The notes under the pieces: generated by a model
What the model was told of the DNA's origin: nothing
The model's database searches: none
What the model saw: only the letters and a program-made list of their open reading frames with translations
Part shown: piece after piece, positions 35,884 to 47,800 of the stretch
How positions within the stretch are numbered: position 1 is the stretch's first letter
Layout: the number at the start of each line of letters is the position of its first letter
Translations under genes and position numbers: made by a program
Assembly (NCBI GenBank): GCA_964035015.1
Contig: OZ036000.1
Span: forward strand, 1,362,501 to 1,426,500
Source: Corallium rubrum
Taxonomy: Eukaryota > Cnidaria > Anthozoa > Scleralcyonacea > Coralliidae
Reading direction: 5' to 3'
DNA length: 64,000 nt

Positions 35884-38800
35884 TTAATATCTGTGAGGTG
35901 TTTTAAATCCAGACAACACACCAAATCTTGAAGAGAGATTAGTTTTAGAGTTACTTGCTTGTTTTTTCTTTATGTTTTTTGATTGATTTTTGACAGAATC
36001 TTGTTTTCCTTTAAATACTCTGGTTACATCAAGTTGATTAATAAGAAGTTCTTCATTGGTGGGGCTTGTAGAAGTTTCAGTATCACTAGTACTTGTTTGT
36101 TTTTCATAGTCATCGTCAAGCCTGCTTGGAGCATACATGTGGAACCATTGCTAAATATGGTAAAACAGAAGCTGGGGTTACAGTCATTAACCCTTTAACT
36201 CCCAGTTCAGCCAAAACCAGCCCTTCATTGGCTTAATTCTTTTATTTTGTAACTGAGTCTACATGTCTATGTCATTCATTCATTCATTCATTCCCTCCCT
36301 CCCTCCCACCTACCTACCTACCTACCTACCTTCCTTCCTTCCTCAATCCCTTCCTTCCTTCCTTCCTTCCTTCCTTCCTTCCTTCCTCAATCCCTTCCTT
36401 CCTTCCTTCCTTCCTTCCTTCCTTCCTTCCTCAATCCCTTCCTTCCTTCCTTCCTCAATCCCTTCCTTCCTTCCTTCCTTCCTTCCTTCCTTCCTCCCTC
36501 AATCCCTCCCTCCCTTCCTTCCTTCCTTCCTTCCTTCCTTCCTTCCTTCCTTCCTCAATCCCTTCCTTCCTTCCTTCCTTCCTCAATCCCTTCCTTCCTT
36601 CCTTCCTTCCTTCCTTCCTTCCTTCCTTCCTTCCTTCCTTCCTTCCTTCCTTCCTTCCTTCGTTCTTTCCTTCCTTATATATATGTGAAGAAGAAGAATT
36701 TCAAATGAAGTTGAATAACTGCATGAGAGAAACGTTTTTCTTACTACCCCAACCAGCACTCTACCACTGAGCTATTGGAACTCCCAACTGAGGCAGTCAG
36801 AAATATCCATATATCAAATATCACACACATTTACACTCATCAGGGATATCTAAATCACCTAATCCATCTTCATTTAGGTGAATTAGATATCCTATGAGCT
36901 ACAGTAATATGTGTGATCATGGTGTGATATAGTGACCTCACCCCTTCCTCCCCAATACAGTATGTCTGAATCTTTCTTATAATAACAATACCTTTGTTTC
37001 TGGGCTCAATCCTGTAGGTGTAAACTGATATTGCCATAAAGGTAAGCCAAGATGAACAATCAACATTCGAAAATAATTTTGAAAGGATGATGCAAGGTAG
37101 GTCCATCTTAAGGCACGATCCAGTAGCCATATTTCAGGATTGGAATCTGTTACACCCACTGGAATTGTTAAAAAAACAACCCAGCTGTATTAATTTCACT
37201 CTGTCTAACATCAGACAATATTATAGTTGTCAAAGGGAAAAGCCTCACTGAGCCAGTGTAGATATAGCAATGCGTTGATAAAAATATCAATTAATGTCAA
37301 ATAGTGGTTTTACAGTATGTACCAGGTTTAGCATCTTTGTAAACCAAACAAACTTTAGCAAATCCAACACAAGAATCCAACTCAAAACATTTGCTTCTCT
37401 CATCAAAGTGTGGTTTTCTATTCCCTAACATAAAATAATACAAAACTTTCATTAATTAAGTATATACATTGCAACTCATAATACAGTTTCATCAATACCA
37501 ACTCACATTAACTGTACTGTACTAAATTACATTGTACTGTACTAGTGTTACCATACTGTACGGCACTCTATTGCACTGTACTTTATTGCACTGTACTGTA
37601 CTGTACTGTGCTGTACTGTACAGTACTGTACTGTACTGTTACTGTACTGTACTGTACTGTACTGTACTGCACTGTACTGTACTGTACTGTACTGTAACTG
37701 TACTCTATTACACTGTTCTGTTACTGTACTGTACTCTGCTGTACTGTACTGTTACTGTACTCCACTATACTGTACTCTGCTGTACTGTACTGTACTGTAC
37801 TGTACTGTACTGTACTGTAACTGTACTCTATTACACTGTTCTGTTACTGTACTGTACTGTACTCTGCTGTACCGTACTGCACTGACACCGTACTGCACTG
37901 ACACTGTACTGTACTGCACTGTACTGCACTGCACTGACACTGTACTGTACTGCACTGCACTGACACTGTACTGCACTGTACTGTACTGTACTGCACTGTA
38001 CTGCGCTGCACTGACACTGCACTGTACTGCACTGCACTGTACTGCACTGACACTGTACTGCACTGTACTGCACTGTACTGCACTGTACTGCACTGCACTG
38101 CACTGCACTGCACTGCACTGCACTGCACTGCACTGCACTGCACTGCACTGCACTGACACTGTACTGCACTGCACTGCACTGTACTGCACTGACACTGTAC
38201 TGCACTGCACTGCACTGTACTGCACTATACTGCACTGCACTGCACTGTACTGCACTGCACTGCACTGCACTGCACTGCACTGCACTGCACTGCACTGCAC
38301 TGCACTGACACTGACACTGTACTGCACTGCACTGCACTGCACTGTACTGCACTGACACTGTACTGCACTGCACTGCACTGCACTGCACTGTACTGCACTA
38401 TACTGCACTGCACTGACACTGTACTGTACTGTACTGTACTGTACTGTACTGTACTGTACTCTGCTGTACTGCACTGCACTGACACTGTACTGTACTGCAC
38501 TGACACTGTACTGCACTGCACTGTACTGTACTGCACTGTACTGTACTGGCACTGTACTGTACTGTGCTGTACTGTACTGTACTCTGCTGTACTGCACTGT
38601 ACTGCACAGCACTGCACTGACACTGTACTGTACTGCACTGACACTGTACTGCACTGTACTGTACTGTACTGTACTGTACTGTACTGTACTGTACTGACAC
38701 TGTACTGTACTGTACTGTACTGTACTGTACTGTACTGTGCTGTACTGTACTGTACTGTACTCTGCTGTACTGCACTGCACTGACACCGTACTGCACTGAC

Positions 38801-41650
38801 ACTGTACTGTACTGCACTGTACTGCACTGCACTGACACTGTACTGTACTGTACTGCACTGCACTGACACTGTACTGTACTGCACTGTACTGTACTGCACT
38901 GTACTGCACTACACTGACACTGCACTGTACTGCACTGCACTGTACTGCACTGACACTGTACTGCACTGTACTGCACTGTACTGCACTGCACTGTACTGCA
39001 CTGCACTGCACTGCACTGCACTGCACTGCACTGCACTGACACTGTACTGCACTGCACTGCACTGTACTGCACTGACACTGTACTGCACTGTACTGCACTG
39101 CACTGCACTGTACTGCACTATACTGCACTGCACTGACACTGTACTGTACTGTACTGTACTGTACTGTACTGTACTGTACTGTACTCTGCTGTACTGCACT
39201 GCACTGACACTGTACTGTACTGTACTGCACTGACACTGTACTGCACTGCACTGTACTGTACTGCACTGTACTGTACTGGCACTGTACTGTACTGTACTGT
39301 GCTGTACTGTACTGTACTCTGCTGTACTGCACTGTACTGCACAGCACTGCACTGACACTGCACTGTACTGCACTGACACTGTACTGCACTGTACTGTACT
39401 GTACTGTACTGTACTGTACTGTACTGTACTGTACTGTACTGTACTGACACTGTACTGTACTGTACTGTACTGTACTGTACTGTGCTGTACTGTACTGTAC
39501 TCTGCTGTACTGCACTGTACTGCACAGCACTGCACTGACACTGTACTGTACTGCACTGACACTGTACTGCACTGTACTGCACTGACACTGTACTGCACTG
39601 TACTGCACTGTACTGTACTGTACTGTACTGTACTGTACTGTACTGACACTGTACTGTACTGTACTGTACTGTACTGTACTGTACTGCACTGCACTGCACT
39701 GCACTGCACTGCACTGCACTGCACTGCACTGCACTGCACTGCACTGCACTGCACTGCACTGCACTGTACTGTACTGTACTGTACTGTACTGCACTGCACT
39801 GTACTGTACTGTACTGTACTGTACTGTACTGTACTGTACTGTACTGTACTGCACTGTACTGCACAGCACTGCACTGACACTGTACTGTACTGCACTGACA
39901 CTGTACTGCACTGTACTGCACTGTACTGTACTGTACTGACACTGTACTGTACTGTACTGTACTGTACTGTACTGTACTGTACTGTACTGCACTGTACTGT
40001 ACTGTACTGTACTGTACTGTACTGTACTGTACTGTACTGTACTGTACTGTACTGCACTGCACTGTACTGTACTGTACTGACACTGTACTGTACTGTACTG
40101 TACTGTACTGTACTGTACTGCACTGTACTGCACAGCACTGCACTGACACTGTACTGTACTGCACTGACACTGTACTGCACTGTACTGCACTGTACTGTAC
40201 TGTACTGACACTGTACTGTACTGTACTGTACTGTATTGTACTGTACTGTACTGGAATACAGTGTACCTTGTGAATCTTCATCATCTGAAAGATCATCAAG
40301 ATCGAATAAGCTTGGTTTTTCTTCAGTCATTGTGCTTGATTGGGTTAGTGGAGTTAACCCTGATATTGAATTAACCGCCATTTTCCCAATGGGAAGGGTT
40401 CCACCTTAAACATATCAACAGAAATATTACTAGTATATATTTATACCTGTATACTGTATATAAATTATTCAGCTCATAAAAGTACTCACCATCAAACTGG
40501 ATCGACCATTGAATTGAAAGACCATCAGTTGTCAAGTAAAAGTCTTTGAGATCATTTGGTAAAAAGCACATGTTTTTCTACAATAAAATAAAATTAAAGA
40601 AAATCCGAATTATTATATATCTGTAGCTTTTAGAATTTTTCTAATCATAATTTAATTGTAGCACTAACTAATCTTAAAAACTGCTAATATTAGTGTTTCT
40701 GCCATGACTGGAAAAGAGGTTTAAGTCAGAGATAACTGACCTGTTCCCATGAGAAAATGGCACTTTTTTCAGCTGGTTTCTTGTCAAGAAGTCGTACATC
40801 TGTAACTCCTGGCTTCCTTTCTAAAATAATATATATGGAAAGGGTCTTGTTAAATAATAAACCAAACTAACTTATATTCATACTGGATAACTCTACAGTT
40901 ATATCTAAACTGTTATCCCGAGGTCCAGTGTTACTACCGGAGGAAACTGGAGTACCTGGGAAACCTGTGGTGTTTGGTAGGGTCAAACTGGAAGCACTCT
41001 TCTCATATGTGGCCAAGGTGAAATTTCCAATCAGATAACTGCTGAGATCAGAAATTGAACCTGGCTCACAGAGGTGAAAGGCATGTGCACTAAACCACTG
41101 TGCCACTAATAAATAATAAACACTAAAACATGTGATAAGCCTTGGACTTTGTGCTTGGGGTGCAATACTGTCTGTACTTAAAGCAACCTGCAGTTGTCAT
41201 CCTACAAATTATTCCAAAATCCTGCATACAACCTTGCCTAGAACTCTCTGGAAACTAAAGTATTGGAATAATCTTAACAGATGCCCAATTCTGTTTGGTG
41301 GTGGTGGTGGTGGTGGTGGTGGTGCCGTGGTGGTGGTGGCGGTGGCGGTGGTGGTGGTTAGAGATTTTTACCCAAAAAATTTAAAGACTATAGGCTATAA
41401 ATAGACTGATCTTGTCAGTGTGTTGACTATATTTAAATTTTTTTTGCTGTAGAAATGCAATATGTACATGATTATATGGCCCCTTATATATTTAATACGC
41501 AACTTTACTAACATAATATCGTATTTAAAAATAACAAAACTTCAATGTATTTTACAACTGAGGTTTTTCCTTACCTAACGTTCTGACAACTCCAAAAGTC
41601 ATTCTGTCTAAAAGACTTCCAACTTCACTTCTTTGGCTAAAAGACGCCAT
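35884..41650 (-). CDS. TPGS2: Tubulin polyglutamylase complex subunit 2, seven exons
   Basis: The exons are 41650-41575, 40820-40741, 40577-40490, 40404-40267, 37424-37323, 37158-36992 and 36150-35884. All use GT/AG and the frame is kept throughout, giving 918 nt and 305 aa (human 300 aa). TPGS2 is a non-catalytic subunit of the TTLL1 complex, which adds glutamate chains to tubulin in cilia and neurons. Diagnostic segments that align with human TPGS2 are KPGVTDVRLLDKKPAEKS, LPNDLKDFYLTTDGLSIQWS (SMI1/KNR4-like fold), MAVNSISGLTPLTQSS, KPHFDERSKCFELDSC, and PEIWLLDRALRW with LIVHLGLPLWQYQFTPTGLS. The C-terminal 60 residues are Lys/Ser-rich and poorly conserved, as in other animals. Intron 4 holds a 2.7-kb ACTGT array, intron 6 a CCTT array and intron 1 a SINE. 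The start faces CENPH across 215 bp. Confidence 0.94.
36268..36675. repeat. (CCTT)n array in TPGS2 intron 6
   Basis: A short CATT run, then TACC units, then CCTT repeats regularly interrupted by CCTCAATCC, so a higher-order unit of about 30-60 bp is visible. The apparent Phe/Leu/Pro/Ser reading frame is an artefact. Confidence 0.95.
37505..40254. repeat. 2.7-kb ACTGT/ACTGC pentanucleotide array in TPGS2 intron 4
   Basis: The array is almost entirely CTGTA and CTGCA pentamers punctuated by CTGACA, CTCTGCTGTA and CTGTGCTGTA hexamers or longer units. Blocks of several hundred bases recur (for example the CTGTACTGGCACTGTACTG segment near 38540 and 39275), so larger segments have been duplicated. 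Stop codons are rare on the minus strand, which produces an 819-codon Ser/Val/Gln/Tyr frame that is not a gene. The TPGS2 exon 4 donor sits only 12 bases from the array. Confidence 0.97.
40870..41106 (-). mobile_element. tRNA-derived SINE in TPGS2 intron 1
   Basis: On the minus strand it starts GTGGCACAGTGGTTTAGTGC, a tRNA-like A box, followed about 30 bases later by CCAGGTTCAATTTCTG, a B box. The body then carries GGTACTCCAGTTTCCTCCGG and AGTAACACTGGACC. The 5' end is clear, and the 3' end near 40870 is approximate. It is a different family from the SINE at 44856. Confidence 0.75.
41299..41358. repeat. (GGT)n microsatellite
   Basis: About 60 bp of GGT with a few GGC and CGT variants, in TPGS2 intron 1. 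Confidence 0.9.
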
Positions 41651-41865
41651 AATTTCAGTAGATCTCCCAAACTAGAAACCTAAATCAACTTTCCTAATCC
41701 ATCATACAATGCTTAAGCCTTTCATGTCTACAAAAACACCAAAAAACAACGTTATTGGCACCTGCCATTGACAAGAACAGTAAACACAAGCAAAGTATAT
41801 TCAACCCTTCCGGCCTTCCCCCCCTGGATAAAAAATTGGGCGGGAAAATTTCGAATGTAAACAAT
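41651..41865. promoter_or_regulatory. Shared promoter region of divergent TPGS2 and CENPH
   Basis: Only 215 bp separate the TPGS2 start codon (minus strand) from the CENPH start codon (plus strand), so the two must share promoter DNA. There is no obvious TATA box, and a short CpG-containing patch lies around 41810-41850. The arrangement is seen directly; co-regulation is inference. Confidence 0.6.
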
Positions 41866-44800
41866 ATGGCGGCTAAAGATGACGACGAAGTTGAAAGTGC
41901 TTCAAGTATGTTGGTCTCAGATTGCGAAAGAGAGCTACCAGAATTCGATCACACCAGCCAAGATGAAGAAGAAGATACTGATACATCTTTCTTGTTTTTA
42001 AAAAGGTAAGAACAAAGTTCGCTTTACGTTCAATTTGAATCATATAAACAAACCGTCAATGAACGTTTCATGCCGGTACAATTTGAAAACGGAACAAAAT
42101 CATACCGGTATGCAAACACAGCATATAACATTTCATGTTATTTTTGTGCTGGTATCGTGTAAACGCAAGGCCTAAACGGCATGATTTAGTTCCGTTTTCA
42201 AATTGTCCCGGCATCGTGTATAAAACGGGGTCGAAATCGTAAACTCAACTTTAAAATGCCTGAATACAATTAGACATCAAAGGAACAATTCCCTAGAGTA
42301 ATCTTTTATGTTTCACTCATAGTCCCTATTTCTGTCGTCGACATAGTTGAGATACTAATAAACTGTTTATAAAATTGACATAACATATTTATGAAGTAGG
42401 GGAAAAAATAAACAATCATAGAGCTGATGTATGAAAAGCGTAAAAGTGGCACTTTCTTTTATAATTTATTATAATTTAGTAATATTATAATTTAGTATTC
42501 TTTCTCTAAAGTTGTAGGGATTGGCTTGAACAACAGAAATTAGATTATGAAGCAGAGCTTAATGCAAGTAAGTTTGGAAATGTAGAGATGTCAGAATATA
42601 CAAAACTGACACCATATTTTTACCACCATGAATCACCACACACAACACCATGACCACCACACAACACCACCGTCACCACCACACATCACCATCATCACTA
42701 CCACACATCACCACCACCACCACACAACACAATGACCACCATCACACATCACCACCATTATCACTACCACACATCACCACCATCATCACCACTACACATT
42801 GCCATCACCACACACCATCACAACCACCACACATCATCATCACCACCACACATCACCACCACCACCACCACACATCACCATGCCATCACACCACTACCAC
42901 ACATTGTCATCACCACACACCATCACCACCACCACACATCACCACCACCCACACATCATCACCACCACACATCATCACCACCACACATCACCACCACCAC
43001 ACATCACCACCACCATCATCACCACCACACACACATCACCACCATCACACACCACCACCACCACCACACATCACCACCACCACACATCACCATGCCATCA
43101 CACCACTACCACACATTGTCACCACCACACACCATCACCACCACCACACACCATCACCACCACCACACATCATCACCAGACACCATCACCACCACCACCA
43201 CCACACATCATCACCACCACACATCATCACCATGCCATCACACCACTACAACACATCATCACCACACATTGTCATCACCACACACCACCACCACACCACC
43301 TCCACCACATATATAACCACCACACATCACCCGACCACCACACATAACCACCACACATAACCACCAAACATAACCACCACACATAACCACCACACATCAT
43401 CACCACCACCACCAATGGTATAACATTAAAAATATCTTGATATTTATTCAACTCACTTTCAGGGAGAACAATGGAACAAGAAGAGTTAGATGTTAACCAA
43501 AACACAGAGCCAAATTATTTAAAATTACATGAAAGGTTTGTACAGACACCAAATTACCACACAATTACAGACACTGAGTAAAAAATGAAAATTCAAAGCT
43601 CTTCATTTTTTAGTATCTCAAATCTTCAACAACAGTTGTTAGATGTAGCTTGTAGAAGATCAACAAAAAAACTTGTTTTAGAAAGGTAAATAAATGTATT
43701 CATATTTACTTTTAAAAGTCATTCCATATATTTATTCCTAATTTTATTAGTTTTTTAGCAATAGTATTACAGAATTAGAAAATAAATTTTACAATTACAT
43801 CTTTGTAGGTTGCTGTTAAGTAATGTAAAAATGAAAAAAATATTTCCACCAGATGAAGAAGCTCTAGAAGAATCAAATTCAAGGTACCATCAGGCATAGT
43901 TTAATGTTACTCTGGCTTAAACGTTTTTTGAACATAGCTTAAAAAGTTACCCAGAGTAGCGTTAAACTAATAGAGTAGAGTAGAGTAGAGTAGAGTAGAG
44001 TAGAGTAGAGTAGAGTAGAGTAGAGTAGAGTAGAGTAGAGTGGAGTGGAGTGGAGTGGAGTGGAGTGGAGTAGAGTAAAGTGGAGTGGAGTGGAGTAGAG
44101 TAGAGTAGAGTAAAGTGGAGTGGAGTAAAGTAGAGTAGAGTAGAGTGGAGTGGAGTAGAGTGGAGTTGAGTAGAGTGGAGTGGAGTAGAGTAGAGTGGAG
44201 TGGTGTGGAGTAGAGTAAAGTAGAGTAAAGTAGAGTAGAGTAGAGTGGAGTGGAGTGGAGTAAAGTAGAGTGGAGTAGAGTGGAGTAGAGTGGAGTAGAG
44301 CGGAGTAGAGCGGGGTAGAGCGGAGTAGAGCGGAGTAGAGTGGAGTAGAGTAGAGTAGAGTGGAGTGGAGTAAAGTAGAGTGGAGTGGAGTGGAGTAGAG
44401 TGGAGTAGAGTAAAGTAGAGTAGAGTGGAGTGGAGTAAAGTAGAGTGGAGTGGAGTAGAGTGGAGTGGAGTGGAGTAGAATAGAGTGGAGTAGAATAGAG
44501 TGGAGTAGAGTGGAGTAGAGCGGATTAGAGTGGAGTAGAGTAGAGTAGAGTAAAGTAGAGTAGAGTAGAGTAGAGTATGTCTAATTCTTCACCTGACTGC
44601 TTTGGGAATTTATTTGTAATTCAAGGTACCATTTTGCTAAACCTTACACATGGCACTCTTTCTTTGGTACTCAAAAATTATATTACGAATTTAATTGCTT
44701 CTTTCAGAACTTTTACAGACCAATGTGAAGAGCAAAATGAATTAATTAAAGCTATTCTCAAGTATCAACAGGTACAACTTTGACTATGCAGTGGTATTAA

Positions 44801-47800
44801 AACAGTTTCTATCACCTACAACTGCTAACAACCTGTACCTAATGCTTCGTGAATTAGTTCTAGTGGCTCAATGGTTAGAGTGTCTGGCTAGCATTCAGAA
44901 GGTTGTGTGTTCAAGTTCCGCTTAGAGTTTTTCTGAGTATTACTAACTAACACAGTTTGTACAGCAAACAACTGACAATTATTAAGTTTACAGGTTGTTG
45001 AATCTAAATTGGAACCCAAAATGAACACATTGTTGAAGACACCATTTGGTCATTATTTATTTGCTTTCTTTATAATATAATTCACTGGTAAATATATCCA
45101 GGGCTGCTGAGAAATTGTGGGTCCCAGGGTAAATTATTGATTTGGGATCCCTGATGACATCACATAGGTCGATTTGGGGGGCCCTGATGGTGTTGCACGT
45201 CATAGGGTTGTGTCTACGTGTTCCCAATTGGTCCCCTGATCTTTATGCTTTCTGGGTCTCATGTTTTTTTACGTCAAAAACTCAGATCTCAAAATGGAGG
45301 CCCTTCTCAAGTTGGGGCCCAACTTGCACCCTAGCCTCACCCCACCCCTCTTAGTGGCCCTGAATATATCTACGGTAGTAAAATTTTACTAAATACTGTC
45401 TAGCCATTTCTTAAAGTGCCTATGAAGCGAAAATTATTATTGTCTTAATAAATGAAAGAACTCTCAAAACGACGAAGTAACATTTTTGCAGATCTTCGTT
45501 TCCGTGCTTCGTTGTTGAGATATTTCAATTTTTTTGACATGCAAATTAAACACTTTGACGTCACACGTGTATAATGAGTTATCAGAGAAGGTTCGGTATC
45601 TTTGCTATTATAAAACGAAATCAATTAAAAATCTGTATGTCTAATGCTGTTTGCGAAATAGACGCACAGGATCGGCTTCGAAGTGATTTCGTTTGATAAT
45701 AGCAAAGATATAGAACTTTCTCCGATGACTCATTATACACGTGTGATGTCAAAGTGTTTAATTTGCATATCAAAGAAACTGAAATATCTCAACAAAGAAG
45801 CACGGAAACGAAGATCTGCAAAAGATGTTACGTTGTAGTTTTAAGAGTTCTCTCATTTAAGACAATAATAATTTTCACTTCATAGGCGCTTTAAGGATAC
45901 TGGTGTTCATTACCTTCCTATCATCCTGTAAGTCACTTAACTCTAGATAGATAACTCTGTTAAATGTTAAACAAGGGAGTTTCTAAATATTAAGATTGTC
46001 TTCTGACTCTGAATTTAAAACAATAACAGGCTTTCAAAGAGGAACAATTCACTTTTAAGGAAGTACAAATGGAACAGAAAGGTAATTTATTAAAATAAAA
46101 ATATCTTTCTTTCATAATTTATTTAATTTACATCTACACCAATTATTAGAATAAAGAAACATTACTTAATTTTCATAGAGGTTAGAAGAACTAATGAAGA
46201 GTTAATGAAACGACTAAAGGTATTTCAAGATATTCATTTTATATAAAGTAATATTTGGAAAACGCATGCAACCAATTGGCTAAAGCTGTTTCTATAACTG
46301 TTTACAAAATAGGGTATCCTCCACGCGTGCTCTGATTGGCTGGGCCCCGTGTGTTAATAACGTATAAAAATCATGAATGATGTCATGACTATTATTACTC
46401 CCAAAATATCATTTCACACTAAAAAATCCCACCCAAATATCTCTGAAAATCAAAAAGAATCTCTGGAAGTTCGTGGAAAATCCTGGAAAATTTTTTAAAA
46501 AATCCTCAATATATGAATTTTTAAAAAATCCCAAAAAAATCAAAATGTTCTGGTGCGTGTGATAATTTCTTCGTTTTTACAGTAAAATTTGAACTATACT
46601 CGCTGTAGAATTAGATGAAAAAGTTCGCTCAAATTGCTGCAAATGGTGTTTCCGAGGTTCTAGATTTCAAAAATTTCTGGGGAGGACTCCCCCCCCTACA
46701 AATGCGGTCACTAATTGGCACTACTGCCTCCCCTCCCCTCCCCCACACACACACTTTTTGACACCTTGCTACGGCACTGATTGTTGTTGTGGTTGTTGAG
46801 TGTCCTCGAAGAAGCATAACGAGGATATCTAGTATCCCAAATTGTTTAGAATACTGAACGACTTTGCCCTTTTTTGTGTTCAACCCCTGCCCTCGAAATT
46901 TTCTAGTTGCGCCCGTGGAAAACTACTCGTGAACCAATCTGACTGTGTATAATCACGACTGGGAAAACTACTCTGAATTGTTAATTAACCAATCACGTCT
47001 GTTGTATTTATAGAGTGGGGTAAAATTTTATGAATGTTGTCATTAATTATATCATAAAAGCCGTAAGAACCAGGAAACACAATCAAGATTTCCTCGGTGC
47101 CATATCTATATCTATAGTAGAATTTAAATCGCCCAGGCAAATATTTGTTTTCGTAAAAATAGTTTCTGATTTCACACGCATGGTAACTTAAGGAGTTCGA
47201 TCACCGGATGCTTCCAATGATCACCAGATGTTTCTCATTCCACTTTAATATTGTTCACGTGGGTGAAATTCCATAGAGGTAGATACTATGTCCGTATGTC
47301 GGTATATATGCAAGATTTTCCGATGTTAATTATTAAGTAACAATAGAATTTTCTTCAGGATCAATCAAATTTCAGAAGGTTTTTCCGATCATATTCCGAG
47401 TTAGTCCGAGCAGTCTAATGCAGTAGATACATGTACGGCCAAGCGTGCCTATTTTTTTATATTTGGCATATGATTTAAAAATGAACTTGAAGTGATTTCA
47501 CTGGAGCTTCATATTATAGTTCTCGTTCTTTCCGCTTGGAAATATTAAATAGCGTACGTCACGGGATTTTTGGCATTTTTAAAATACCATATCTATGATT
47601 GGTTCGTTCATTTTCGCCATGAGATTCGAAAGCTGAGCCACAAATTCAGAAAAGCGGTTGTTTTTAGGAAAAACTTGGTGTAGCATATTACAAACTGGGT
47701 ACGAGATTGGTTGCAACCCCGCGCCCCCTAGTTGCGCTCCTGTTTTCAAATGATTCATGAGTAGTTTTCCAACGCCAGCTTCCTGTTCTGTACAAATCCC

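Noticed and set aside
37752-40211. 819-codon minus-strand open frame of Ser/Val/Gln/Tyr/Cys repeats
   Set aside because: It is a translation of the ACTGT pentanucleotide array in TPGS2 intron 4. All three minus frames are similarly open, and a gene's splice sites flank it.
40371-40571. Small separate gene starting MCFLPNDLKDF
   Set aside because: It is TPGS2 exon 3 read into its intron; the splice sites at 40577 and 40490 join it to the rest of TPGS2.
41755-41865. 37-codon N-terminal extension of CENPH
   Set aside because: The frame is open but begins at a non-ATG codon. The ATG at 41866 has a strong context and the family does not need the extension.
42650-43360. Thr/His/Pro-rich frames
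   Set aside because: They lie over the CACCAT array inside CENPH intron 2.
44856-44930. Functional tRNA gene
   Set aside because: A and B boxes are present, but the arms do not pair well and it is followed by a repeated non-tRNA body, so it is a SINE.
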